From Neofamilia sp964346535 (GTDB lineage Bacteria > Bacillota > Clostridia > Tissierellales > Peptoniphilaceae), in contig CAYFUN010000002.1 of assembly GCA_964346535.1 (NCBI GenBank), positions 1 to 64,000 on the forward strand: a stretch of DNA of 64,000 nt, read 5' to 3'. The position numbers and the translations under genes were made by a program. The notes under the pieces were generated by a model. That model worked only from the letters and a program-made list of their open reading frames with translations. It did no database searches and was not told the origin of the DNA. Shown piece by piece: positions 24,275 through 33,535 of the stretch; position 1 is the first letter of the stretch, and each line of letters begins with the position of its first letter.

Positions 24275-25853
24275 CATCTTTCTATATAAGGTTGCCCTAG
24301 ATATTTTTAGCTCCTTGGCAACTTGTTCCTTGCCTGCTTCATCTGATCCGTATTTATTTAAAAGGTCTTGGATTAATTTTTCTTCGTAAATTTTTACTCT
24401 TTCATTTAAAGACAAGTTTGTCGGGTCTGAAATATTTATTCTAGTCCTAACATGGTCCACGTCAATGTAGCCAGAGGAGATAAAGTTAGAAATGTATTCA
24501 ATTACATTTTCTAATTCACGAATATTTCCTGGCCAAGAATAGGCTTCTAAAAGATCCATGGCTTCTTTAGTAAAACCTTTTATGTCCTTATTAAATCTCT
24601 GGTTGTTTAGGCCTACAAAATAGTTGGCAATTAATTCTATGTCAGACTTTCTGTCCTTTAAGGCTGGAATTTTTATTGGCACTACGTTGAGCCTGTAGTA
24701 AAGGTCTTCCCTAAAGAGACCGTCCTTAACCATTTGTTCCAGGTCCTTATTTGTCGCTGCAATAATTCTCAAGTCTAACTTTATTGGACTTAGGCCGCCA
24801 ACTCTGGTTATGGTCATGTCCTGTAGGACCCTAAGCATTTTCGATTGGAGGTAGAGGTTCATGTCTGCAATTTCGTCTAGGAAAAAAGTTCCCTTGTTGG
24901 CAATTTCCATTTTTCCAATTTTTCCTCCCTGTCTGGCTCCAGTAAAGGCGCCACCTTCGTAGCCAAAAAGTTCGCTTTCAAGAAGGGCTTCTGGAATTGC
25001 TGAACAGTTTATTGAGACGAAAGGGTTGGACCTTCTTGGCGAATGTTCGTGAATGGCCCTGGCAAAAAGTTCTTTTCCCGTTCCACTTTCTCCTGTAATT
25101 AAAATGTTTGAATCAAAGGTTGCTGCAATTGCTGCCTTTTCTTTTACTTCAACATAATTTGCCGCCTGGCCTAAGAGGTTGTCAAAGGATGTATCAGATG
25201 ACGACTCTCTAATTTTTGCTGCTGTTTTTTGAATGGCATCAGAGTCAGTGAAGGTTCCAACTATTGACGAAAGTTTTCCGCCTTCGTAAATTTTTATTAT
25301 ATGGCTAGAGACTAGTCTTTCTTTGNNNNNNNNNNNNNNNNNNNNNNNNNNNNNNNNNNNNNNNNNNNNNNNNNNNNNNNNNNNNNNNNNNNNNNNNNNN
25401 NNNNNNNNNNNNNNNNNNNNNNNNNACTTCCATCATATGGCTGGCTAAAAGCGAGGCCATTTTTTCAATGTACTTAATAAAGGAGTCTTCTTTTTCCATG
25501 AGGAAGTCTCTTTGGTCATCTGTTGTTGCAATTAGGCCTAGGACTCCAATGACTTGGTCTTCAAAAATTATTGGACTGCAAATTTCAAATTTTTCCTGGC
25601 AAAGGCCTCTCTTGTCACAGTAGAGACATTCATTATCTGCCTTGGGATCTCTAACTATAATAGTTTTTTTCTTTTCTCTGGCAGACTTAAAGGCAGAAAA
25701 TTCTGGAATCTTTTTGCCTATGGTCTTTTTAAAGTCTCCAGTTCCTGCTATTCGAATATTGTCTGTATTTGAAATTGTTACATGGCAGCCAGTTGTTTCA
25801 AAAATTGCATCTGAAATTCCCTGGGCAAAGTCGTATAGTTTTTTGTCGATCAT
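24260..25853 (-). CDS. Sigma-54-dependent activator (sensor-PAS-AAA+-Fis) with an assembly gap
   Basis: N-terminal sensor domain (about 1-140; four Cys in CLYCDKRGLCQEKFEIC suggest a metal or redox site; it resembles the sugar-diacid-recognition-like/GAF sensors of CdaR type). Then comes the gap (25326-25425), the tail of a PAS domain (RLVSSHIIKIYEGGKLSSIV), the AAA+ domain (GESGTGKE, GAFTGA, GTFFLDE) and a Fis-type HTH (VAKELKISRATLYRKM). The frame left of the N run and the frame right of it join only if the missing length is a multiple of three. Because only the end of the PAS domain is visible, roughly 60-80 codons are probably missing. The inferred target is the sigma-54 promoter at 24147-24163. 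Confidence 0.9.
25326..25425. other. Assembly gap (100 N) inside the sigma-54 activator gene
   Basis: Unlike the other gap, the flanks do not repeat each other, so real sequence is probably missing. Confidence 0.9.
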
Positions 25854-25926
25854 AATAAATCCTTTTCTCTATTCTTTTCTGCTTGCAAGTTCATTATATA
25901 ATATGGATCATCTTTCTCCAAATAAA

Positions 25927-25986
25927 ATTTCCCTAGGTCTTAAGTTCGCCTTTAAAAATAAAAAGCTAAGACCTAGGGAATTTTTG
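25927..25986. terminator. Long-stem terminator between racemase and activator genes
   Basis: TTCCCTAGGTCTTA (25929-25942) and TAAGACCTAGGGAA (25967-25980) form a perfect 14-bp stem with A/T runs on both flanks. It ends the racemase transcript. Confidence 0.8.
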
Positions 25987-25998
25987 TTTTTATAAAAT

Positions 25999-26706
25999 CT
26001 AGTGAATTATTTTTTCATATTTTAACTTATAACCTGACCTTAAGATACACTCTCTAGCTAGAACTGACAAGGCGTCAACTACCTGGTCTTCTATGGCCGG
26101 GTCCAGATCAATAGTTGAAAGTTCTGTGCAGGCTAAAATTGGCACTGACCCCTGGTCTAAAAAGTATTTGCAAATTTCATTAAAGTCTTTAGACTTTGTA
26201 TCATTAGTTGCTTTAATGTGATAAATTATTTCCATAACCTTTTTGGCCATTTCTTCATCGACTTTAAAATGGTCTAGGCCATACTTTTCTAGATACTTGT
26301 CATAGATTTTAGTTTTTAAAGTTCCTTCAGTTCCTAGGACAGTAACCTTGGTCCCATATTTTTTTGCATCACGACTTGCTAGGTCAACCATATTAATAAG
26401 GGGAATATTTGTAAGCTCTGCAAGTTCTTCTATAAAATAATGGAAGGTGTTACAGGTTACAGCAATATTTGCAACTCCATAGGCTTCAAAGGCCCTTATG
26501 TCTCCTCTTACTGGATCTATAATTTCACTGTGATCTCTATTTTCTAAAATTACCTTGGTCCTGTCTGGTATGCTTGCATGGGACAAAAGCATTATATTTA
26601 TGTGGTCATTGTCACAGCTTGCTTGGGTGTTATTTATAATTCTTTCGTAAAAAACTTTACTTGCTAGCGGGCCCATGCCTCCTAATATTCCTAATTTCTT
26701 TTGCAT
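25999..26706 (-). CDS. Aspartate/glutamate racemase family protein
   Basis: A 235-residue member of the Asp/Glu racemase superfamily, which interconverts L and D acidic amino acids without cofactor. The two catalytic-type cysteines are visible in VTCNTFHYF and ILACTELST, and the N-terminus GILGGMGPLAS is typical of the YgeA/RacX branch, where substrates may be broader than aspartate. It follows the dicarboxylate/amino acid symporter gene by 54 bases, with a small hairpin terminator between, so partial read-through is likely. The context suggests use of imported aspartate or glutamate. Confidence 0.9.
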   Translation of the reverse strand: MQKKLGILGGMGPLASKVFYERIINNTQASCDNDHINIMLLSHASIPDRTKVILENRDHSEIIDPVRGDIRAFEAYGVANIAVTCNTFHYFIEELAELTNIPLINMVDLASRDAKKYGTKVTVLGTEGTLKTKIYDKYLEKYGLDHFKVDEEMAKKVMEIIYHIKATNDTKSKDFNEICKYFLDQGSVPILACTELSTIDLDPAIEDQVVDALSVLARECILRSGYKLKYEKIIH

Positions 26707-26715
26707 CTTACCTCC

Positions 26716-26745
26716 AAAAAATAAAAGCCACCTAAGTGGCTCCTA
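26716..26745 (-). terminator. Terminator between symporter and racemase genes
   Basis: AGCCAC-ctaa-GTGGCT (26726-26741) followed by a T-rich run on the minus strand. The short stem suggests partial read-through into the racemase gene. Confidence 0.65.
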
Positions 26746-26760
26746 TTATTTACTTTGTTT

Positions 26761-28008
26761 TTATTTACTTAGCTTTTGTCTTCTATAAACTGCTTCGTCA
26801 AATTTTCCTTCTGATTTTGCAACGATTACTGAACAAGAAATATCTCCAAGGACATTTAATGATGTTCTAATCATGTCGAAAATCCTATCAATTCCTGCTA
26901 CTAGAGCTATACCTTCAACTGGAATTCCAACACCTTGTAGAACCATTGCTAGCATAATCATTCCAGCTCCTGGAACTCCTGCTGTTCCTACTGATGCCAA
27001 TACAGTTGTAAGTACAATAGTAAGTTGTTGGCCTAGGCCCATATCAATTCCATAAACCTTGGCAATAAATAAGGCACAAACTCCTTGATAAATTGCTGTT
27101 CCGTCCATGTTAATAGTTGCACCAAGTGGAAGGACGAAAGATGCAATTGGTTTAGAAACTCCTAGCTCATTTTCACAAGTGTCTAAAGAAATAGGTAGGG
27201 TTCCTGCTGATGATGATGTAGTAAAGGAAACTGCCCATGGAGTAAAGGCCTTCTTGAAAAATATTCCAACTGGAAGTTTTGCAATAAACTTTATTGATGA
27301 TCCATATACTAAAAATGCATGTAGGATACAACCTAAGTAAACTATGCCTACTACCTTTATAAGTGGTAGTAATACTTGAGGTCCATTAGCTGCTATTACT
27401 GGAGCCATTAGTCCAAATACACCAAAAGGAGCAAATTTCATTATTCCATTTGTTATATGTATCATAGCTTCTTGTAGACCATCAAAGAAACTAAATACTG
27501 CTGTTCCCTTTTCTCCTGCATATAAAAGACCAGCACCAAGAATAAGGGCAAAGACAATTATTTGAAGCATTTGACCTTCAACTAAAGCCTTAAGTGGATT
27601 AGCTGGCACAATATTAATAAGGGTGTCAATAAAGCTTGGGGCTTCTTTGGCTTCAAATTGTAATTGGTCTGCAGGTAAAACAAAACCTGAAGATACATCT
27701 AGTAGGTTTGCAAGAAGTAAACCTATTATAATTGCAAAAGTTGTAGTTACAAAGAAGTAGACAAAGGTTTTCATTCCAATTTTGCCTATTTGTTTTGCAT
27801 CTTTTAAGTCTGCAACTCCTACTACTAGAGAAGCAAATACTAATGGTACAATTACAAGTTTAATTAGATTTAAAAATAGTGTACCAAGAGGTTTGATAAA
27901 GGTATCTGCTAATTGAGCATTACTTTGTAGGAAAAAACCTACCACTACACCTGCTATCAGTCCTATTAAAATTTGAATAGGAAGGGACATCTTTTTCTTT
28001 TCTTTCAT
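26761..28008 (-). CDS. Dicarboxylate/amino acid:cation symporter (DAACS family)
   Basis: A 415-residue multi-pass transporter of the glutamate/aspartate/serine symporter family (GltP, DctA and SstT relatives). The serine-rich re-entrant loop SSSAGTLPISLDTCE, the GATINMDGTAIYQG segment of helix 7 and GVPGAGMIML in the second hairpin are all present. It should import an acidic or small neutral amino acid with Na+ or H+. The exact substrate cannot be set from sequence. GGAGG precedes the ATG. It is next to the Asp/Glu racemase gene. Confidence 0.94.
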   Translation of the reverse strand: MKEKKKMSLPIQILIGLIAGVVVGFFLQSNAQLADTFIKPLGTLFLNLIKLVIVPLVFASLVVGVADLKDAKQIGKIGMKTFVYFFVTTTFAIIIGLLLANLLDVSSGFVLPADQLQFEAKEAPSFIDTLINIVPANPLKALVEGQMLQIIVFALILGAGLLYAGEKGTAVFSFFDGLQEAMIHITNGIMKFAPFGVFGLMAPVIAANGPQVLLPLIKVVGIVYLGCILHAFLVYGSSIKFIAKLPVGIFFKKAFTPWAVSFTTSSSAGTLPISLDTCENELGVSKPIASFVLPLGATINMDGTAIYQGVCALFIAKVYGIDMGLGQQLTIVLTTVLASVGTAGVPGAGMIMLAMVLQGVGIPVEGIALVAGIDRIFDMIRTSLNVLGDISCSVIVAKSEGKFDEAVYRRQKLSK

Positions 28009-28132
28009 TTTTCTACCTCCATATTTATTTGTTGACTACATTGTATCATAGAATTAAAAATTTTAGAATTAATTAATAAATTAACGTTTTCCTGCAGAAT
28101 AAATTTATATTTTTCAAAATTTTTCTTATAGA

Positions 28133-28170
28133 AAAACCCCGCCATCTTTAAAAGATTTTGGGGCTTTTGT
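28133..28170 (-). terminator. Terminator of the glutaminase/M20 operon
   Basis: CCCC...GGGG arms with an inner AATCTTTTAAAGAT dyad, followed by a T run on the minus strand, 13 bases past the M20 stop. Confidence 0.7.
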
Positions 28171-28182
28171 AAAAATATTCTT

Positions 28183-29361
28183 TTATAGGTTTGTATCTTT
28201 TAATAAGGCGATAAAGGCTCTAATGCCTTCTTTAATTATTTCTTCGTCTATTAGTAGATTTTTATTGTGAATAGTTGTCCTTCCCTTGTTAAAGTCTGAT
28301 TCCATTCCCAGCCACATAAAGAGACTTGGAACTTTTTTGCCATAGGCTGAAAAGTCTTCGCCACCTGTGTTAGGATTTTTTGGAACTAGGACCTTGTCTT
28401 TGCCAAATTCTTCGCTTAGTCTTTCCTTGGCCATTAAGAATAGGTCGTGGTCGTTTTTAGTCATGGCATAACCATCTACATAAGATACTATAGCTTCACA
28501 ACCAAAGCCTGCTGCTACATTTGTAACTACTCTTTCAATTAATGGCTTGGTGTTTTTAATTACCTCATCTGAAAGTAGTCTAACTGTTCCTTCAATTTGA
28601 ACTTCGTCGCAAAGAACATTGTATTTCTTTCCACCTGAAATTGTACCTAGGGTTATAACTGCACTTTCAAGGGGATCTGTGTTTCTAGAAATTACTGTTT
28701 GCAAGGCAGAAATTACTGCAGCTGCTGCAACAATTGCATCGTTACCCTTTTGTGGTTGGGCAGCGTGAGAAGACTTGCCTTTAATTGTAAGGGACAGTCT
28801 ATCAGATTGAGCCATCATAGCTCCATCTCTTATGGCAACTGTGCCAAGTGGATTGTTCCAAACATGAAGGGCGTAGGCTCTAGAAACTTTTGGATTTTCT
28901 AAAACTCCATCGTCAATCATCATTTGGGCTCCACCTGTTGGAGCAATTTCTTCTGCAGGTTGGAAGCAAAACTTAATGTTGCCTCTAATTTTGTCCTTGT
29001 GTTTGGCTAAAATTTTTGCAAGACCAAGAACTATTGTAGTATGAATGTCATGACCGCAGCCGTGCATCAGTCCACTTTCTTTTGAGCAATAAGGCAGGTC
29101 GTTTTCTTCTTGAATTGGAAGGGCGTCAATGTCTGCCCTAATTAAAATAGTCTCGCCTTCACCTGCTTCCCCATAAAGGGTGGCAAGAACTCCTGTCTTT
29201 CCATAGTCTCTTGAAACTTCTAGACCAGTTTTTTCTAGTTCAGAATAAATTTTCCCTTGGGTCCTGTACTCTTCATAGCCAAGTTCAGGATGCATGTGCA
29301 GGTCTCTTCTAAATTCTACTAACTCGTCAAATATCTGATCTATTTCTTTTATATAATCCAT
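28183..29361 (-). CDS. M20 family amidohydrolase (aminoacylase/hippuricase type)
   Basis: A 392-residue dimetal peptidase/amidohydrolase of the M20D group, which removes acyl groups from N-acyl amino acids or related conjugates. Metal-site motifs: MHGCGHD (99-105), PAEE (about 154-157) and a C-terminal NTGGEDF. The product is close in length and layout to the M20 enzyme at 34784-35974 but is clearly a different paralogue. It is the last gene of a four-gene operon (two membrane proteins, glutaminase, M20), 12 bases after glutaminase, which points to uptake and breakdown of an acylated or glutamine-containing substrate (inference). Confidence 0.92.
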   Translation of the reverse strand: MDYIKEIDQIFDELVEFRRDLHMHPELGYEEYRTQGKIYSELEKTGLEVSRDYGKTGVLATLYGEAGEGETILIRADIDALPIQEENDLPYCSKESGLMHGCGHDIHTTIVLGLAKILAKHKDKIRGNIKFCFQPAEEIAPTGGAQMMIDDGVLENPKVSRAYALHVWNNPLGTVAIRDGAMMAQSDRLSLTIKGKSSHAAQPQKGNDAIVAAAAVISALQTVISRNTDPLESAVITLGTISGGKKYNVLCDEVQIEGTVRLLSDEVIKNTKPLIERVVTNVAAGFGCEAIVSYVDGYAMTKNDHDLFLMAKERLSEEFGKDKVLVPKNPNTGGEDFSAYGKKVPSLFMWLGMESDFNKGRTTIHNKNLLIDEEIIKEGIRAFIALLKDTNL

Positions 29362-29373
29362 TTATTTCCTTTC

Positions 29374-30297
29374 TTAGTAAATGCTTAAGTTTAGTTTTTC
29401 TGAAAGATACTTAAGCATTTCTATACCGACAACAGAATTTCCTCTAGAGTCTAACTTTGGTCCGTAAGTTGCTATGCCAAGTCCTGCCTTTGTCGATGTC
29501 ATAATGCCACCGCCAACTCCTGATTTTGCTCCTAGGCCAACGTCTATTGCAAAGTCTCCAGAATAATCATAAGTGCCACAAGTAGCCATTAGTGTTCTAG
29601 AAATTCTTGCATGGTCTGGATCAATAAGTTGGTCGCCCTTTCTATTTTTCCCATCGTTAGATAGGACAAAGGACAACTTGGCCAGGTCTCTAGTGCTGAC
29701 CATTATTGAACAGGCCTTGTTGTAGACATCTAGCACTTTAAAAACGTCGACGTCTTTTGTAATTGGTCCTTGATTTTGTAGTGAGAAGATCATTGCCTTG
29801 TTAGCATAGCCTGCGTGTTCACTTGTCTTTACAACTTCTTCATTGACTTCAATTTCTGGATTTTCTGCTAGGACTCTAATTTTTTCTAAGACCTTATCAA
29901 GGGCCTTGTCTCCATATTTTTTATAAAGCAGATAACTAACTGTTAGGGCTCCAGCGTTTACATAAGGATTTACTGGCTTGTTGTCTTCTAATTGCAAGTC
30001 TAAAAGTGAATTAAAGGCCTTGGACGATGGCTTGACGCCAACATATTTTCTAACTTCTTCAAGACCATAGGCTTCTAAGGCTAGGATGTATAAAAACACC
30101 TTAGTTATTGACATAATTGTGTATCTAGTGTCAATTGCCCCTGCTTCATAAAAATTTCCATCTTTATCAATAATAGCTAGGCCATAGGCCTTAGGGTCTA
30201 CTCCTTCAAGGCCTGGAATATAGTCTACAAGTTTTCCCTGGTCTAAAAATTTTTCTCCATAGGCATAGGTCTCTTGAACAACTTTTTTTAAATCCAT
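29374..30297 (-). CDS. glsA: Glutaminase
   Basis: Hydrolyses L-glutamine to glutamate and ammonia. The 307-residue serine-dependent enzyme belongs to the beta-lactamase-like fold; the catalytic SxxK is visible as SITK (63-66), with VNPYVNAGA and GVGGGI in the expected places. The ATG at 30297 is preferred over the one at 30303, which sits directly against the TGGAG ribosome site. It lies 15 bases after the second membrane-protein gene. The product can feed glutamate to fermentation. Confidence 0.95.
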   Translation of the reverse strand: MDLKKVVQETYAYGEKFLDQGKLVDYIPGLEGVDPKAYGLAIIDKDGNFYEAGAIDTRYTIMSITKVFLYILALEAYGLEEVRKYVGVKPSSKAFNSLLDLQLEDNKPVNPYVNAGALTVSYLLYKKYGDKALDKVLEKIRVLAENPEIEVNEEVVKTSEHAGYANKAMIFSLQNQGPITKDVDVFKVLDVYNKACSIMVSTRDLAKLSFVLSNDGKNRKGDQLIDPDHARISRTLMATCGTYDYSGDFAIDVGLGAKSGVGGGIMTSTKAGLGIATYGPKLDSRGNSVVGIEMLKYLSEKLNLSIY

Positions 30298-30312
30298 ATT
30301 CATCTCCAGTTT

Positions 30313-31011
30313 TTATTTTTCAGTCTTGTGCATTTTTAAAATATTAGTTTTGTATAAAAGAATTGCTAGGGCTATAGAAAATACTAGCATGATGATCATG
30401 GCTATACCTGTATTTTTTATTGGTCCAACTATCATAATAAAGGCAAAAACTAAGGCTAAATTGATTATAGCAATTATAGGTTTTCTTGGTACAGAATAAG
30501 ATCCTGCACTTCTACCTATAAAAGCTGAAATACCCATTGAACCATAAAGGGCTGGTAGGATATAGGATGTTGCTGTCTTAACTGTATCTGATGTTAAAAG
30601 TGGTTCTAGGGGAACTAAAAGTAAAACTCCTAGGGCAATTACGATCATAGTTACCATACCTGAAATTGTAATTGCAATCATACCCATAACGTCAGCGAGT
30701 TCTGTTCCTGGTTGGGCATCTACTTTTTCTAGGGCTGATAGGTAACATGGGAACTTAATGTTCATAATATTACCAGTTATAGAGTTTAGATAAGCAGTTG
30801 TTCCAGTAATTGGAATTAGTGATAATTGTTCTGAAACTGCAATTGGTACATATAAGGCCAATAGTGAGCCTGCAACTGTTAGAACACTATTAATATCTGG
30901 CCAAATGCCAAAGTAGGTGCAAATTATAGCAGGTATTCCAAGCATAACTGCCATGGATATTATTGTAGCTATAGTTCCGTACCTATAAGAATTCTTCATA
31001 TATTTACTCAT
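30313..31011 (-). CDS. Membrane protein, partner of the DUF5058-like protein
   Basis: A 232-residue very hydrophobic protein with about six membrane helices. A polar segment between helices (EQLSLIPITGTTAYLNSITGNIMNIKFP) is unusually rich in Thr, Asn, Gly and Pro for a membrane protein and could line a substrate path. I recall similar proteins being labelled mechanosensitive-channel-like in related genomes, but no MscS motif is visible and I do not adopt that name. It follows the DUF5058-like gene by 19 bases and precedes glutaminase by 15. A two-component transporter is the best working idea. Confidence 0.7.
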   Translation of the reverse strand: MSKYMKNSYRYGTIATIISMAVMLGIPAIICTYFGIWPDINSVLTVAGSLLALYVPIAVSEQLSLIPITGTTAYLNSITGNIMNIKFPCYLSALEKVDAQPGTELADVMGMIAITISGMVTMIVIALGVLLLVPLEPLLTSDTVKTATSYILPALYGSMGISAFIGRSAGSYSVPRKPIIAIINLALVFAFIMIVGPIKNTGIAMIIMLVFSIALAILLYKTNILKMHKTEK

Positions 31012-31030
31012 AATTATAATCCTCCTAGTC

Positions 31031-31747
31031 TTACATTATTCCTGTTAAAAATACAGCTGAAGCCATACCTATAACAAGGGCAAAACTCATAACATAGTCT
31101 CCCAACCACTTCATGCCATCTTTTCTTGCTAGCCTAGATAGTACAAAAGTTACTGCTGCGCTTATAAGTAGTACAATAGCTGAAATTTTTGATTGCATAA
31201 AATATGTTGGAACGAAAACTGACATCATTCCTACAATTAGTACTGATAGGGCAAGATCAACTGCTGGAGTTTCTTTAGTTCCAGCCTTCATAACTCCTGT
31301 GTGAAGTGGCTTTAAGAAGAAGATGTTGAAAATCATTCCGCCCATAATGGCTATACTCATAACAAACAAAACTGCTCCAAGGGCATTGCCGTCTGTAGAA
31401 ACTGCAAAGTCTGCAAGTTCTTCATAGCCTGCTGCTTTAGCTGAAAGGTCTGCTGCAACAAGTTCATAAGGTAGAGAACCTACAACAGATAATCTAAACC
31501 ATGGCCATGGTGTTCCTAATAGTGGAGTTAGTGAAATAAGTCCAATAATAATTGACAAAGAAGGAATAATAGAAAATACTATTGACCCCCTAATAACTGA
31601 ACTGATTTTTTCTTTGGAAACTCCCATTTCAATAGCTCTTTTTCTTGCTCTAATGAAGAAAAATAAAACTATACCAAAAATAATTGCTAGTCCAATTATT
31701 ACACAAATATAAAAAATAGGACTATTTAAAATTTCTTTCAAATTCAT
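31031..31747 (-). CDS. DUF5058-like membrane protein
   Basis: A 238-residue integral membrane protein with about six helices. Its length, the N-terminal helix with a basic RARKRAIEMGVSKEK loop and the GTPWPWFRLSVVGSLPYEL segment fit what I know of the DUF5058 family, which has no assigned function. First gene of the operon with its membrane partner, glutaminase and an M20 amidohydrolase. GGAGA precedes the ATG. The charged loop and the polar stretch after helix 2 argue for a transport role rather than a structural one, but this is inference. Confidence 0.7.
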   Translation of the reverse strand: MNLKEILNSPIFYICVIIGLAIIFGIVLFFFIRARKRAIEMGVSKEKISSVIRGSIVFSIIPSLSIIIGLISLTPLLGTPWPWFRLSVVGSLPYELVAADLSAKAAGYEELADFAVSTDGNALGAVLFVMSIAIMGGMIFNIFFLKPLHTGVMKAGTKETPAVDLALSVLIVGMMSVFVPTYFMQSKISAIVLLISAAVTFVLSRLARKDGMKWLGDYVMSFALVIGMASAVFLTGIM

Positions 31748-31839
31748 AATAAATCTCCTCTCTCTATTATCTTTTATATTTACCCTATTTTCATCTTTGT
31801 AAAATTTTTATTCTCTTATTTGTCACAAAATTTACAAAA

Positions 31840-31876
31840 ATAAAAACCAGCTAGAAAAATCTAACTGGTTAAAAAA
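31840..31876 (-). terminator. Terminator of the peptide-binding lipoprotein gene
   Basis: AACCAG-TTAGA-like stem (31845-31850 with 31865-31870) and a T run on the minus strand. Confidence 0.75.
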
Positions 31877-31878
31877 AT

Positions 31879-33486
31879 CTATTTGGTCTTTATAGATGAA
31901 AAGTCTAAATACGGATAAGGATAGACTAAAGGTTCTGTAAAGCCTTCTGCCATTTTATAAGACTTGCCAGGGTCAATTATAAAAGTTTCTGGGCAGGCTT
32001 CCTTTATTAAATTCATCATTTGAGGAATATTTTTTATTCCGCCTTTAGTAAGTTCATTGTAGTCAGTGCTGTAGTAATTGGAAATATTTCTCGCCGCCCT
32101 AGTTGTAAACCTGTCGAAAATTTTTATAGGATCAATGTCTCCACTGTATCTAAAAATTGCAAGTTGATAGGCCTTGTCTGGTTGGCTAGATGTCCTTTGG
32201 ATAAAATCCTTGTAGGCTACTGGTTCAAGATTAACTGTAAAACCAAAAGATTTCATATAGCCCTCAATATATTCTCCAAGTGAGTGAGAAAGAAAGTCTT
32301 CTTGGACATAGGAAATTGTAAGAGGCTTTTCTAAAAGCTCAGGTCTATTTGCTAAAATATCCTTGCTGGCTTCAGGATTATAAGAATTTGTAAGTTCTAA
32401 ATTCTCAAGGCTAGCTGCAAGTCTTGGAGAAAGTGGTCCTTCTACCACCTGGCCTGCTTGGCCAAATAATTGTTGTTGAATCATATCTTTATTAATAAGA
32501 CTATTAATTGCCTTTCTTAAATCAGGATCCTTAAGGCTTTCATCGTTGACATTATAAACTAGAGAATAAATATCTCCAGATGTTTTGTTAAAGCCTTCGG
32601 CCTTGTCTTGGGCTGGATAGGAATCAACCATGTCTAAGCCGCCATTTACAAAAAGTTCACTTCTGCTGGCCTTGTCAGCTGACTTCATAAGAGAAATTTC
32701 TTTGACAGCTGGCTGGTCGCCATAGTAGCCATCAAAGGAAGCAAGTTTAAGAGTTCCATCTGCTTCAAGGGATTCAAACTTATAAGGTCCTGCCCCAATT
32801 GGATTTGTAGCTTGGTCAGCTTCGCTATAGTCTTTAGGAATAATATAAGTGTTGGCTATTAAAGACGAAGTTGTTTCTTCTCCATAAAAACTGTCGACAA
32901 ATAAAATTATCCTATTTGAGCCTAGGATTTCTACCCTGCCTTTTTTATAGGCAGACCCTGGTTGGCCATCTAAAAGGTTGACCCAGTATTTAAAGTTTTC
33001 AAGCCTTGTGTTGTCAACTTCTGGAACTAGGCCAGCGTATCTAAAGAAAGAATATTGAACGTCTTCTGGTTTAATGTCCTCTCCGTTGTGGAATTTTATT
33101 TTGTCTTTAAGGACAATGTCATACATTAAATAGCCTTCTACTTCTGTAATTTCAATTGAATCAGCCAGGCCCATAGTCAAGTTGCCTTGGGAATCAATTT
33201 TGTAAAGGCCTTCATTTATATTTCTAAGAATTGAAGCTGTCTCATAGTTGGAAAGTAAATTAGGAGTAAAGTCATCTATAGGCAGGGTGTAAAAGGACCT
33301 AAAGGCCTCTGACTTTTCTTCCTTGGTTTCCTCTTTTACTTCTTTTTCTTCTTCTTTGTTTTCAGAAGCTTCTTTTATTTCTTCTTGCTTGGTCTCTTGA
33401 GTCTTTTCTTTTTGGCCTGCTTTAAAATTTTCGCAGCCAACAAGAATTAGACCTAAGCAAAGGATTAGTAAAATTTTTCTTTTCAT
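31879..33486 (-). CDS. Peptide ABC transporter substrate-binding lipoprotein (OppA/DppA type)
   Basis: A 535-residue family-5 extracellular solute-binding protein: lipoprotein signal (lipobox LVGC, Cys 18), a 40-residue Glu/Lys-rich linker that should hold the domain off the membrane, then the SBP_bac_5 fold. Members bind oligopeptides or nickel complexes. No permease or ATPase genes are adjacent, so it must work with components encoded elsewhere. The ATG at 33486 is chosen because GGAGG lies five bases before it; the ATG 12 bases upstream is itself within the ribosome site region. A TATAAT box lies at 33516-33521 on this strand. Confidence 0.9.
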   Translation of the reverse strand: MKRKILLILCLGLILVGCENFKAGQKEKTQETKQEEIKEASENKEEEKEVKEETKEEKSEAFRSFYTLPIDDFTPNLLSNYETASILRNINEGLYKIDSQGNLTMGLADSIEITEVEGYLMYDIVLKDKIKFHNGEDIKPEDVQYSFFRYAGLVPEVDNTRLENFKYWVNLLDGQPGSAYKKGRVEILGSNRIILFVDSFYGEETTSSLIANTYIIPKDYSEADQATNPIGAGPYKFESLEADGTLKLASFDGYYGDQPAVKEISLMKSADKASRSELFVNGGLDMVDSYPAQDKAEGFNKTSGDIYSLVYNVNDESLKDPDLRKAINSLINKDMIQQQLFGQAGQVVEGPLSPRLAASLENLELTNSYNPEASKDILANRPELLEKPLTISYVQEDFLSHSLGEYIEGYMKSFGFTVNLEPVAYKDFIQRTSSQPDKAYQLAIFRYSGDIDPIKIFDRFTTRAARNISNYYSTDYNELTKGGIKNIPQMMNLIKEACPETFIIDPGKSYKMAEGFTEPLVYPYPYLDFSSIKTK

Positions 33487-33535
33487 CTTAACCTCCATTT
33501 ACAATCTATGCTCATATTATATTACAATACTAGCT

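Noticed and set aside
30313..31011. Mechanosensitive channel (MscS) annotation for the DUF5058 partner
   Set aside because: No MscS pore helix motif or C-terminal beta domain is visible; gene context fits transport of a nutrient better.
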